From the NCBI RefSeq assembly GCF_002844555.1, contig NZ_PJNI01000001.1, forward strand, positions 124,001 through 188,000: a stretch of 64,000 bases of DNA, given 5' to 3'. The position numbers and the translations under genes are program-made. Origin of the DNA: Brumimicrobium salinarum. GTDB taxonomy: Bacteria; Bacteroidota; Bacteroidia; Flavobacteriales_D; Crocinitomicaceae. The notes beneath the pieces were generated by a model. The model ran no database searches. It saw only the letters and a program-made list of their open reading frames with translations, and was not told the origin of the DNA. Shown here one piece after another: positions 36,787 through 46,264 of this stretch (positions are counted from its first letter, which is position 1; every line of letters starts with the position of its first letter).

Positions 36787-37449
36787 ATGAGGGTTTTAAT
36801 AACAGTAATCATTCTAATTGCTGGGATTTTCACAGCTTACTATTTAACCAAAACATCGATGGAAAGGAGGAGGCTTCCTGTAATACAACCCAGAGATGTA
36901 AATTCCGAGATGATTAATCCCGAACTTGCTCATATTGGTATCGGTCATAGAATAGGAGATTTTGAATTTAAAAATCAAAATGGCGAGAAAGTCACCCTAC
37001 AAGATGTCGAAGATAAAGTATTTGTGGCAGAATATTTCTTCACTACTTGTTTAACAATCTGTCCTGTAATGACAGAAGAAATGACGCGAGTTCAAAAGCG
37101 ATTTAAAAACAATGATGAAGTGAAAATACTCAGTTTCACAGTTGATCCGGAGCATGATTCTGTTGAAGTGATGCGCGCGTATGCAAGTGAACATGGAGCG
37201 GTAGATGGTCAATGGCATTTTTTAACAGGAAAAAAAGAAAACTTGTATAAGCTTGCTCGGAATTCATTTTTCGTTTTAAAACCCGCTGAGGCCAGGAACT
37301 TAGGTGATGCTGGATCAGACTTCATCCATACCAATAACTTTGTTTTGGTTGATAAAGAATTGAGAATACGTGGCTATTACGATGGAACGAGTACAGAAGA
37401 AGTGGATATTCTAATGGACGATATTGATATCTTATTAAAAGAAAAATAG
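36787..37449 (+). CDS. SCO1/SenC family copper protein
   Basis: 220 residues. A hydrophobic N-terminus (VLITVIILIAGIFTAYYL) anchors the protein in the membrane. The thioredoxin fold carries the CxxxC copper motif (TTCLTICPVM) and a later His in FIHTNNFVLVD. SCO proteins deliver copper to the CuA site of cytochrome oxidase. No oxidase gene is nearby. The gene has its own promoter. Confidence 0.92.
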   Translation: MRVLITVIILIAGIFTAYYLTKTSMERRRLPVIQPRDVNSEMINPELAHIGIGHRIGDFEFKNQNGEKVTLQDVEDKVFVAEYFFTTCLTICPVMTEEMTRVQKRFKNNDEVKILSFTVDPEHDSVEVMRAYASEHGAVDGQWHFLTGKKENLYKLARNSFFVLKPAEARNLGDAGSDFIHTNNFVLVDKELRIRGYYDGTSTEEVDILMDDIDILLKEK

Positions 37450-37496
37450 ATGTAAAATCAATTACATCTATTCAAAATATTTGATAAGCTACTTAA

Positions 37497-37637
37497 TTAT
37501 TGCTGAGCTAAATCATTTTGTTCTTGTTGTGTTTTAATATCTCCATAAGCATCACAATTGGCTTTTGAGGAACCACATGAAGAAATTAGAGAAATAAAAA
37601 ATACTGAGATGATAGCCGCTGGCACAATTCTTTTCAT
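37497..37637 (-). CDS. 46-residue lipoprotein
   Basis: An ORF of 47 codons (ATG at 37637, TAA at 37497). It encodes a textbook lipoprotein: KRIVPAAIISVFFISLI, then SSC (Cys21) and GSSKANCDAYGD, with a glutamine-rich tail to residue 46. The CDAYG sequence resembles very small Bacteroidota lipoproteins I have seen; the identity is not certain. It is convergent with the SCO gene (48 bases apart). Function unknown. The compact signal peptide and lipobox make chance unlikely. Confidence 0.75.
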   Translation of the reverse strand: MKRIVPAAIISVFFISLISSCGSSKANCDAYGDIKTQQEQNDLAQQ

Positions 37638-37769
37638 AGCTTTATTTAGTTTTTATTGTTGTTTGTTGGCGTAAATATATAGATTCTAATGAAAGATAAA
37701 GAATTATTTTATGTTGATTTAAAAAAATAAAAGAAATATTTGAATAAAAATCACGTTAATTCCTGTTAA

Positions 37770-39461
37770 ATGATACGTCTATTAACACTTCTTGTACTTT
37801 TTTTGCCTTTTTATTTTTTTGGGCAAAAAAATCTATACTTGTCATTTAATGATCAAAAAATCAAATCTATTCAAAGAAAAATTAAGAAAACCTTTGAATC
37901 TAAACAAGAAATAGCCGAATATTTAAATAAAATAAGATATAAAGCCATCAAAAAAGGATATGTTTTAGCCTCGATAGATACTTTATATTATTCAAACGAC
38001 ACAGCTTATGTTCGCTTTTACTTGGGAGAGGTTTTTAAGAGAATTGAAATCAAAGTAAATAAAAACGACCAAAACATTGTTCGGGGAACACCTCGAATTA
38101 ATGAACGATTTCTTTCCAAACTTCCATTTAAACCAAGAGAAGTGAAAGATGTACTATTACGACTGAATGAATACTTAAACGAAAATGGTTATCCTTTTTC
38201 TAAAGTCTATTTAAAAATCGACACCTTAAAAGAGCATGTTTCTTATGCCCAACTTCATATTGAAAAAGGTCCCTTTATAACCCTAAAAGAAATACATATC
38301 CGCGGTGAATCTAAAGTTAGAGAAAAGTATATATTCAATGCGCTATCAATTAAAGAGGGAGACCCTTATAATGAAAGTATTCTTAGCAATATCTCTTCGA
38401 AGATAGATCAAATTCAATTCGTAAAAGAAATCAAACCTCATGAGATTCTTTTCACTCCAGAAGGGGCAGACCTTTATTTATATCTAGAAAGTGTTCCTGT
38501 GAGTTTAATTAATGGAATTGTAGGATTGCAACCCAATCCAATAACAGAAAAAACTACTGTTACAGGAGATGTTCGATTGAAGCTATTAAATATCGTCAAA
38601 AGAGGTGAAGAATTAAAAATTAATTGGAAAAGTTTACAACCCAAGACACAGGAATTAAATTTAGGATTTAATTTTCCTTTTTTATTTAACACACCATTTG
38701 GAATTGATACTGAATTTGATTTATACAAACAAGATAGCACGTTTTTAACTACAAATTTACAATTGGGAATTCGGTATTTCTTGACAGGAGGAAGTTATTT
38801 AAAGGCTTTTTATACTGCAGAAAACTCAAATTTATTATCAGGAGCTAACAATTCTTTATCAAATAATTTTTCAACCGTGTCTAGCAATCGCTATGGACTT
38901 GGAATAGTACACAACAATTTAGATTACTTACCTAACCCAAGCAAAGGCCTAACTATTGATATGGATGCTTCAGTTGGTAATCGTAAAAGTCGACCAATTC
39001 AGTCTGATTCAACAACAAATGCAACAGTTTTCAAAGCAGAGTTTCATATTGCCTATTACGTTCCAATTACGCCAAGAAATGTGCTTAAATTGGCCAATAC
39101 AACCCAATCATATTATGCACCAAGAATTTATGAGAACGAACTCTTCAGATTTGGAGGGCTAAAACATCAGAGGGGTTTTAATGAAGAAGTGCTTTTTGCA
39201 ACAACCACTTCAACATTTACCTTAGAATATCGTTTTTTAGTAGATAAAAATTCTCATGCATTTGCATTTTTTGATCAATCCTTTTATGAGAATAATGCCA
39301 AGGACTATACTCAAGATCAACCTTTTGGATTTGGAGCAGGATTTAGTTTTGGTACCAATCTAGGCATTTTCTCTATCTCTTATGCCTTGGGAAAGCAATT
39401 TAACAATGATATTCAATTGAGAGATGGGAAAGTCCACTTTGGGTATATTGCCTATTTTTAA
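37770..39461 (+). CDS. BamA/TamA-like Omp85 outer-membrane protein
   Basis: 563 residues. A signal peptide (LLTLLVLFLPFYFFG) is followed by POTRA-type modules (about 20-250; ITLKEIHIRGESKVREKYIF, FKRIEIKV) and a C-terminal beta-barrel ending in Phe. The barrel has the ELFRFGGLKHQRGFNE motif typical of Omp85. It is shorter than BamA (fewer POTRA domains), so a TamA-like or surface-antigen role in outer-membrane assembly or secretion is likely. The partner TamB is not in the window. Confidence 0.85.
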   Translation: MIRLLTLLVLFLPFYFFGQKNLYLSFNDQKIKSIQRKIKKTFESKQEIAEYLNKIRYKAIKKGYVLASIDTLYYSNDTAYVRFYLGEVFKRIEIKVNKNDQNIVRGTPRINERFLSKLPFKPREVKDVLLRLNEYLNENGYPFSKVYLKIDTLKEHVSYAQLHIEKGPFITLKEIHIRGESKVREKYIFNALSIKEGDPYNESILSNISSKIDQIQFVKEIKPHEILFTPEGADLYLYLESVPVSLINGIVGLQPNPITEKTTVTGDVRLKLLNIVKRGEELKINWKSLQPKTQELNLGFNFPFLFNTPFGIDTEFDLYKQDSTFLTTNLQLGIRYFLTGGSYLKAFYTAENSNLLSGANNSLSNNFSTVSSNRYGLGIVHNNLDYLPNPSKGLTIDMDASVGNRKSRPIQSDSTTNATVFKAEFHIAYYVPITPRNVLKLANTTQSYYAPRIYENELFRFGGLKHQRGFNEEVLFATTTSTFTLEYRFLVDKNSHAFAFFDQSFYENNAKDYTQDQPFGFGAGFSFGTNLGIFSISYALGKQFNNDIQLRDGKVHFGYIAYF

Positions 39462-39598
39462 AATAAAACCATATAAATTTCATGAACTTAACTTGCGCTG
39501 CGAAAGGAGTTAACAAAAAGAAGCAAATTTAGTTATTAAAAATAAAAAACAGAGACAACAAGTTGTGTTCTCATTACCTCCGTTCATTAAATTTCAAT

Positions 39599-42034
39599 TT
39601 ATTGAATAATAATTCGTATAGTTTCTGTCATTTTCTGCGTTTGAAGTTTTACAAAGTAAACTCCTGGTTGTGCATTCAAATGAAAATCATTCAAGTAGTT
39701 ATTGATTTTATCCTGATAAATTATCTTTCCATTAATCGAAACAATTGAGAGTTTTAATTCTTCATCTGTGTCATTTCCATCTATTGCAAGAGTGAAATTA
39801 CCATTCGATGGATTGGGATAAACAATTGCTGAAAAATCAGTATTCTCAAATTCTACAACATCTGTCGTTCCATCACCAAATCCATTATTTGGGTCTCCTG
39901 TTCCATCACCAGGGTTAAAGATTGGGCTTGGTCTATTTGATCTTGATGAATTGTAATCCTGTGCTTTTCCAAAAGTAGCGGTACAACCACCAGCTGTTGG
40001 GATTACCTCAATAATATAATCTACTTCCGTTGCTCCTGCAGGCAAGATATCTGTATAAGTAGGAAAATCTGTAACTGCAATATTCCCATCTACAGTCTGC
40101 CATCCATCAACATCTGTACCTCTGTGCAAAGCATAAGTAAAGTAATCCAATCCTTCGTAATTATCCCACGACAAAATTTTCTCATCTTGACTTTGACCAT
40201 CATTCATAACTAAGTGTATGGTTTTGTGCTTTCGGGATAATCTACTCTCACCTCCACATTCATTAACAGCAGAGATTAAATAAGACCATGAACGCGTTTC
40301 TGGTGAGGCAATGACATCATTAAAAACTGAAATATTATCAAAATCTACAGAGTCAACGAAATCATATTGATTAGTTGATGGGTTCTTCCGGTATATATTA
40401 TAGAAATCTATATTGTCAGGATTATTAAAGTCTTTTTCCCAAACTACAAGGTTCGTATTTGTAGCTGTATCAACAGTTACAATACAAATTTCTGGGTTAT
40501 AATCAAATTGGGTATTACCTACAGTAATTTCATATTCAGTTGCACATCCATTATCTTGATTTACTGTAAGTTCATATTCTCCTTTCGACAATCCGTTCAA
40601 CATCATACCTGTATTTCCGTTCCCCCACTCAACACCTGTTATTGTCGAATTAGCAGCTGGATACATAGAAGTAATCTCTATTTCTCCATTATTTAAGCCA
40701 CAGTCTGCATTTTTAACATTAAAGAATGCTTCAGGTGCGTCAGTTGGTCGTAAAAAATATTCTTGAGTTGCCTCACATCCTAAAATATCAGTAACTTTTA
40801 AACGGTATGAACCTGCTGATAAATTAAAAATTTCTGAAGACGTTTCTCCCGTACTCCATTCAAAAGTATAAGGAGCAGCTCCGTTTGTAGCATTGAAACC
40901 TTCGAATTTACCATCATTGCTATGACAATCAGAAGGAGTAACAGCATTGTAAAAATAAAAATCAAAAGGATTTGAAGGTTCGGCAACAGTAAAACTCTTT
41001 ACTGATTGGCACCCATCATCCAAATCTGTTACTGTTACGGTATACTCACCAGCAGATAAGTCTGAAATGTTAGGGGTGTTTTTACCTGACAACCATATTG
41101 TTCTATAGTTGCCACTTCCTCCACTAATATCCAAATCTATGGAACCAGAAGCACCTCCTTTACATCTTACATTATTTATTGTGCCACTAATTGCTAAGCC
41201 TGTATTCTCAACAACAATTGTCTTATGGGCGCTGCAACCCTCCGTATTCAATGCATTAAATGTGTATTCACCTGGATATAAATTAGAAATATTTTCACTG
41301 ACATTTCCATTGTTCCAATATCCTTGGTAACTTAAAGTAGATGATACTGAAACATCGATTGAACCATCGGTTTGTTCACATGAAGAATGATTAACATTAT
41401 CAATAGTTATTGTCGGTGATTCGGTTAAATAAAGCGTTTCATTTGTTACATGTACACAACCATTTGTGTCAGTATAAAAATAATCAAAATTGATTGAAGT
41501 AAGATTAGCTCCATAATTTTCTTTCAACTGATAAACATTTAAAAAGTCTTCAGGGCCTATGTTTTCTTCGCTTGGATAAACAACAAATGTCCCCCCTTTT
41601 GGAGTTAAAAGATCACCTAATTTAAGTTGTGTTTCACTTTCACAAGCTGCGTTTTCAAGCAGATTAAAACTAGGAATCTCACCTATTTTTACTTCAAAGG
41701 TATACAATAAACTTCCTTGAAAATCATCAATAATACTTGCTTCTATTAAAGAAGTCCCCGTAAATCCATTAACAGGCTCTATCTTAATTATAGATTTTCC
41801 CACATCATTTATATAGGAATAGCTTTGTATTTCACTATTATTTACCGATAAATTGCCAATATAGACAGAATCACCTGGGGTGTTCGGCGTAAATATTATA
41901 TTATCAACAGCTATCGATTGTCCATAAGAATTTGGACAAACTGTTACGATATCAAAGGATGCTACATCAATTTGTGCTTTGATATTCTCTGATATAATTG
42001 AAAATAAAACGAATAAAGTAAGAATTTTTTTCAT
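39599..42034 (-). CDS. T9SS-secreted protein with SprB-like repeats
   Basis: 811 residues. A signal peptide (MKKILTLFVLFSIISENIKA) is followed by several SprB-like repeats (GEYTVTVTDLDDGC, GSYRLKVTDILGC, GEYTFNALNTEGC), then fibronectin-like segments, a Gly/Asp-rich linker, and a type A T9SS tail (IVYPNPSNGNFTLAIDG to the end, with GVYFVKLQT). SprB-like repeats occur on gliding adhesins. The protein probably leaves through T9SS and stays on the surface. It is divergent from the SpoIIE gene; a promoter box (TAGGTTTG) lies 45 bases upstream. Confidence 0.88.
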   Translation of the reverse strand: MKKILTLFVLFSIISENIKAQIDVASFDIVTVCPNSYGQSIAVDNIIFTPNTPGDSVYIGNLSVNNSEIQSYSYINDVGKSIIKIEPVNGFTGTSLIEASIIDDFQGSLLYTFEVKIGEIPSFNLLENAACESETQLKLGDLLTPKGGTFVVYPSEENIGPEDFLNVYQLKENYGANLTSINFDYFYTDTNGCVHVTNETLYLTESPTITIDNVNHSSCEQTDGSIDVSVSSTLSYQGYWNNGNVSENISNLYPGEYTFNALNTEGCSAHKTIVVENTGLAISGTINNVRCKGGASGSIDLDISGGSGNYRTIWLSGKNTPNISDLSAGEYTVTVTDLDDGCQSVKSFTVAEPSNPFDFYFYNAVTPSDCHSNDGKFEGFNATNGAAPYTFEWSTGETSSEIFNLSAGSYRLKVTDILGCEATQEYFLRPTDAPEAFFNVKNADCGLNNGEIEITSMYPAANSTITGVEWGNGNTGMMLNGLSKGEYELTVNQDNGCATEYEITVGNTQFDYNPEICIVTVDTATNTNLVVWEKDFNNPDNIDFYNIYRKNPSTNQYDFVDSVDFDNISVFNDVIASPETRSWSYLISAVNECGGESRLSRKHKTIHLVMNDGQSQDEKILSWDNYEGLDYFTYALHRGTDVDGWQTVDGNIAVTDFPTYTDILPAGATEVDYIIEVIPTAGGCTATFGKAQDYNSSRSNRPSPIFNPGDGTGDPNNGFGDGTTDVVEFENTDFSAIVYPNPSNGNFTLAIDGNDTDEELKLSIVSINGKIIYQDKINNYLNDFHLNAQPGVYFVKLQTQKMTETIRIIIQ

Positions 42035-42079
42035 GATAATTGTTTAAGTATGGTTTATCAATTGATAATTAAACTTTTA

Positions 42080-42087
42080 CAAACCTA
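42080..42087 (-). promoter_or_regulatory. -7 promoter box of the T9SS adhesin gene
   Basis: Minus-strand TAGGTTTG matches TAnnTTTG; the ATG at 42034 is about 45 bases downstream. Confidence 0.5.
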
Positions 42088-42177
42088 CACAAAAGCAAGT
42101 TAAAAAATGAATAAAAGACAAAAAATATTGAACTTATGAATCATAATTGTGAAAATGATATCTATATTTACAACGCT

Positions 42178-45100
42178 ATGAGAACATTCTATTATCTTAT
42201 TCTATTTGCAGGTATTAGCTTATTTACCGACCACTGTTTTGGTCAAAGAATAAATGTTTTAGATAAATATCAAATATACAATTACAATAATGATGAGTTT
42301 AACTCTACCATACAAATTTGGGATGGAGAACAACTGAATAATGGTAGTTATGTATTTGGTAATGATAAAAAGCTACTTCACTTTGATGGAGAAGATTGGA
42401 CGCACATTTCAAATCAATTAGAAGACACAATTCAAGAAGGATACAATAAAGTATTTTCAATTTTTAAATCTTCCGATGAGCAAATTTACATTGGTAAAAA
42501 AAGTATGTTTGGCAAGTTGATTTATGACAGTCTAGGACGAACTTTATTTCAACCTATTATTTCCGATTCCTCCTTATCTGATATTTGGTCGATTTATGAA
42601 ACAAACAATAAAGAAATTGTTTTCACAACACTTAAAGACATCGTTGTTTACAACGCTGATCAACACACTTTTACTACACATAATTTATCTGAAAAACACG
42701 GTGATATTGATTTAGAAAATAGTGTTCAGGTTGGGAATGGGATGCTTATTACTTTCTCAAAAGTGATTGATGTGAATAAACGCAAAGAAAAGTTTGTTTA
42801 TCATTTTGACTTTAACACGCTACAATTTCATCAATTAAACACCAAAATAGATGTACGCGCCAGCTATAATATTAACAATAAAATATTTGTTGTTGACTTT
42901 GAAGGTAGTGTTTTTAAGTACAATAAAAAAGAACAAAAGTTAATACATAAGAACACCTTATCATATCAGCAAAATGAAATCCGTGTCAATCAAATTTTAT
43001 TAAAACAGGATATTTTATGGGTAGCTACCGAAAACCACGGAGTGATTACTTTCAATAAAAATGGAATAATGATTCGATCCATTTCTAGTCTTGATGGATT
43101 ACAAGATAATAATGTTTTTAGAATGTTTTTTGACAATGCCGAAAACTTATGGTTAGCATTAGACAATGGAATTTCCGTAATTAATCTCAATACGCCTTTA
43201 TCCTTTTATGCAAACGAGGACGGTATTGATGGAGCAGTGGAAACTTTTATAAACATGGGAGACAGTTTGTTTATGCTTGCTTCAAGATCTGGTGTGTTTA
43301 TAAGTGAAAGAGAAAGAGAAAATATAATTTTTAAAAATACGAACACCATAGAAGAGGCAGCTTATGATATTAAACGCTTCCAAACAGATTACGGTGAAAG
43401 AATAGCAGTTGTAGGTTACAATGGTATTTATGATGTAACGGAATATGCTGAAAAAGCCAAGGTAATGGCTACAAGCATATATGGATGGGAATTAACCCCT
43501 TCACCTTTCAAAGCCAATCAATTATTTATAGGAGGTGAGAATTTTATTGGACGATTTACTTTTACCCCAGAACAAACTTGGAAATTCGAAAAAATAAAAG
43601 AAACGAGTGCCGATATTATCAAATTCGCCTTTCACAACAATCTACTCTATTTTAGTGTTAAAGGAGAAGGTATTTTTACCATCAACAAACAGGATAAAAT
43701 AGAGAAAGTAAATTTAGCAGAAGGATTAAACATAAGTTCATCTCACTTTTACTTAGAAACACATCAAAGCAATGTCTATGCAGGCTATAACCAAGGTTTA
43801 CTAAAATTAAACGAGAATAAACAGCAGTTTGAGGAGATTTTCCCTATTGGATTAGATGGTAAGAAGTTTGATCTCAATTTTCATCGTTTATATAGTCATC
43901 CTTCAACAAATGAATTAATTGCCGTTGTTTTTAACGAAACGCCAAACAACAATAGTAAACATGTAGGTTTTATCGAGAAATCAGACACAACCTACCGTTG
44001 GAGACCTTTAGCAATTAATGTACTTAAGAATGGAATCATATATGACATCAGTGCCAATGAAAAAAACATCTTTTTTGCACTTAATACAGGTTTTGCCTCA
44101 CTAAACAGGTCAAATTTAGACAAAACGAACAAAAAATGGAACGTTTATATTTCCAAGATAGAGGTAAACAATACTCCACTGATTTATAATGCAAGTGAAA
44201 GTGATGCTCTACAACCTGTAAAACATGGTAGAAGTATACGATTTGAAGTTCGAGGTGATCGTTTTTTTGGAAACAATAAAATACAATATCGTTTTCGTTT
44301 AAAAGGAATTTCTGATCGTTGGTCCAACTATGAAAGTAACAGTTTTAAAATTTACGACCAACTGCCAGCCGGAACATATACATTAGAATTCCAAGGTATC
44401 AACCAGTATACAACAGAAAGTGAAATTGGGAGCTACACTTTTGTTATTTTACCCCCTTGGTATCTAACATGGTGGGCTTATTTACTTTATGTTATACTTT
44501 TTGTTTTAATTATTTACTTGGTTACAAAGGTGAGTATTTACCGTATAAAGCAAAAAAACAAGAGTTTAGAGAATATTGTTAATGAAAGAACAAAAGAAAT
44601 TGCGGAAAAGAACAAAACACTAGAACATCAAAAAAATGAAATTTCAGAAATCAACTCTGACCTACTAGGTAGTATTAACTATGCCAAAAGAATACAGAAT
44701 ACAATCCTACCTTCAAAAACCAACCTCGACAACATGTTTAAATCCTATTTCGTTCTCTATCTGCCTAAGGATATTGTTTCGGGAGATTTCTATTGGGCTC
44801 AAAAATTTGATGAGCAATTGATTTGGGCAGCTGTTGATTGCACTGGTCATGGTGTTCCTGGCGCATTCGTAAGTATTGTTGGAAATAATACACTTATTCG
44901 CGCTACTAAAGAGTTTGGATTAAGAAATCCTGCCAAAATTCTTGACAAACAAAGAGAGCTCGTTATAGAGGCTTTCAAAAATGAAGGTCACCAACACGTG
45001 AAAGACGGAATGGATTTGGCATTAGTTGCACTTAACCCAAAGACCTTACAACTAGAATATGCAGGTGCTAATAATCCGCTTGTCATTGTTAGAAATAAAG

Positions 45101-45405
45101 AGATCATCGAATTTAAAGCAGATAAACAACCTATCGGAGAATTTGTAAAAATGAAACCTTTTACCAATCAAACCATTCAACTTCAAACGGGAGATTGTAT
45201 TTATCTATACTCGGATGGTTTTGTGGATCAATTTGGTGGAGATAAAAATAAAAAGTTCAAATCGAAACCATTCAAAAAACTACTTTGTGAAATATCTCAC
45301 CTGCCCATGGAGCAGCAACATAAAGCATTAAAAGAAGCTTTAGACAATTGGCGTGGTGATCAAGCACAAGTAGATGATATCTGTATTTTTGGTGTGCGAA
45401 TTTAA
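42178..45405 (+). CDS. Propeller-sensor SpoIIE-type phosphatase
   Basis: 1075 residues from the ATG at 42178 (signal peptide RTFYYLILFAGISLFT, then a mature propeller). Residues about 20-680 form two-component-regulator propeller repeats, then a Y_Y_Y Ig-like domain, a membrane segment (about 765-787), a coiled coil and a C-terminal SpoIIE/PP2C domain (about 830-1075; DIVSGDFYW, DCTGHGVPGAFVSIVG, YSDGFVDQFGG). It looks like a membrane sensor whose periplasmic propeller controls a cytoplasmic Ser/Thr phosphatase. Classical hybrids have a histidine kinase at this place. An ATG at 42136 would disturb the signal peptide. A terminator follows. Confidence 0.88.
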   Translation: MRTFYYLILFAGISLFTDHCFGQRINVLDKYQIYNYNNDEFNSTIQIWDGEQLNNGSYVFGNDKKLLHFDGEDWTHISNQLEDTIQEGYNKVFSIFKSSDEQIYIGKKSMFGKLIYDSLGRTLFQPIISDSSLSDIWSIYETNNKEIVFTTLKDIVVYNADQHTFTTHNLSEKHGDIDLENSVQVGNGMLITFSKVIDVNKRKEKFVYHFDFNTLQFHQLNTKIDVRASYNINNKIFVVDFEGSVFKYNKKEQKLIHKNTLSYQQNEIRVNQILLKQDILWVATENHGVITFNKNGIMIRSISSLDGLQDNNVFRMFFDNAENLWLALDNGISVINLNTPLSFYANEDGIDGAVETFINMGDSLFMLASRSGVFISERERENIIFKNTNTIEEAAYDIKRFQTDYGERIAVVGYNGIYDVTEYAEKAKVMATSIYGWELTPSPFKANQLFIGGENFIGRFTFTPEQTWKFEKIKETSADIIKFAFHNNLLYFSVKGEGIFTINKQDKIEKVNLAEGLNISSSHFYLETHQSNVYAGYNQGLLKLNENKQQFEEIFPIGLDGKKFDLNFHRLYSHPSTNELIAVVFNETPNNNSKHVGFIEKSDTTYRWRPLAINVLKNGIIYDISANEKNIFFALNTGFASLNRSNLDKTNKKWNVYISKIEVNNTPLIYNASESDALQPVKHGRSIRFEVRGDRFFGNNKIQYRFRLKGISDRWSNYESNSFKIYDQLPAGTYTLEFQGINQYTTESEIGSYTFVILPPWYLTWWAYLLYVILFVLIIYLVTKVSIYRIKQKNKSLENIVNERTKEIAEKNKTLEHQKNEISEINSDLLGSINYAKRIQNTILPSKTNLDNMFKSYFVLYLPKDIVSGDFYWAQKFDEQLIWAAVDCTGHGVPGAFVSIVGNNTLIRATKEFGLRNPAKILDKQRELVIEAFKNEGHQHVKDGMDLALVALNPKTLQLEYAGANNPLVIVRNKEIIEFKADKQPIGEFVKMKPFTNQTIQLQTGDCIYLYSDGFVDQFGGDKNKKFKSKPFKKLLCEISHLPMEQQHKALKEALDNWRGDQAQVDDICIFGVRI

Positions 45406-45416
45406 TGCGTGCAAAT

Positions 45417-45448
45417 AAAAAAATCCGTGAATAATCACGGATTTTTTT
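45417..45448. terminator. Bidirectional terminator between the phosphatase and xth genes
   Basis: AAAAAAATCCGTGA / TCACGGATTTTTTT, 14 bp with an ATAA loop, symmetric, between convergent genes. Confidence 0.9.
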
Positions 45449-45466
45449 ATTTTAAACTTCACTGAT

Positions 45467-46231
45467 TTATTTTAATTCTATCATAACTGGACAATGATCA
45501 GATCCCATGATATCATTTAAAATTTCTGCAGATTTCACTTGATCTTTCAAAGTTTTACTAACCAAGAAATAATCGATTCTCCAGCCTACATTTCTCGAAC
45601 GTGCCCCACCACGGTAACTCCACCAGGAATATTTCACCTCATCTGGGTTAAAATAACGAAACGTGTCGATAAATCCTGCATTGATAAAAGCATCCATGCC
45701 ATCAATTTCCTTTTGAGTAAATCCAGCATGTTTATCATAATTTGCTTTTGGCCTAGCCAAATCTATCTCTCTATGAGCAACATTAAAATCACCACAAACA
45801 ATTACAGGTTTTTTTGCTTCAAGTTCTTTAAGAAATTTCAAAAATGATGCGTCCCAAGTCGTTCTGTAATCTAATCGTTTTAATGCACTTCCTGAATTGG
45901 GAACATAGACAACGACTACAAAAAAATCTTTGTATTCTGCAGCAATTACTCGTCCCTCTTGATCGTGCTCTTCTACTCCAATATCATAAATTACATCTAA
46001 AGGTTTTTCTTTACTCAAAATAGCCGTTCCAGAATATCCTTTTTTCACTGCAGAATTAGCAATAATATGATAATCTGTAAAAGGCGTAAGTGCTTCTTTA
46101 ACCTGATCGTCTTGTGCTTTTGTTTCTTGCAAACATAAAATATCAGGATTCAGTTCCTCCATATCTGTTTGGAAATCTTTTTTCATAATGGCGCGAATAC
46201 CATTCACATTAAAAGAAACTAACTTCATCAT
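45467..46231 (-). CDS. xth: Exodeoxyribonuclease III
   Basis: 254 residues. Motifs SFNVNGIRA, LQETKAQDDQV, CGDFNVAHREIDLA, WRIDYFLVS and GSDHCPVMIEL are those of the ExoIII/AP endonuclease family, including metal- and phosphate-binding residues. It repairs abasic sites and removes 3' blocks. A second in-frame ATG one codon later (46228) may be the start. The upstream gene is the reductase, 33 bases away. Confidence 0.95.
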   Translation of the reverse strand: MMKLVSFNVNGIRAIMKKDFQTDMEELNPDILCLQETKAQDDQVKEALTPFTDYHIIANSAVKKGYSGTAILSKEKPLDVIYDIGVEEHDQEGRVIAAEYKDFFVVVVYVPNSGSALKRLDYRTTWDASFLKFLKELEAKKPVIVCGDFNVAHREIDLARPKANYDKHAGFTQKEIDGMDAFINAGFIDTFRYFNPDEVKYSWWSYRGGARSRNVGWRIDYFLVSKTLKDQVKSAEILNDIMGSDHCPVMIELK

Positions 46232-46264
46232 TATCTTAGTTTTATTTACGTTATCAAGAAACTT

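Noticed and set aside
42136-42177. Upstream ATG for the SpoIIE phosphatase
   Set aside because: It would put 14 polar residues before the signal peptide; the ATG at 42178 gives a normal signal sequence.
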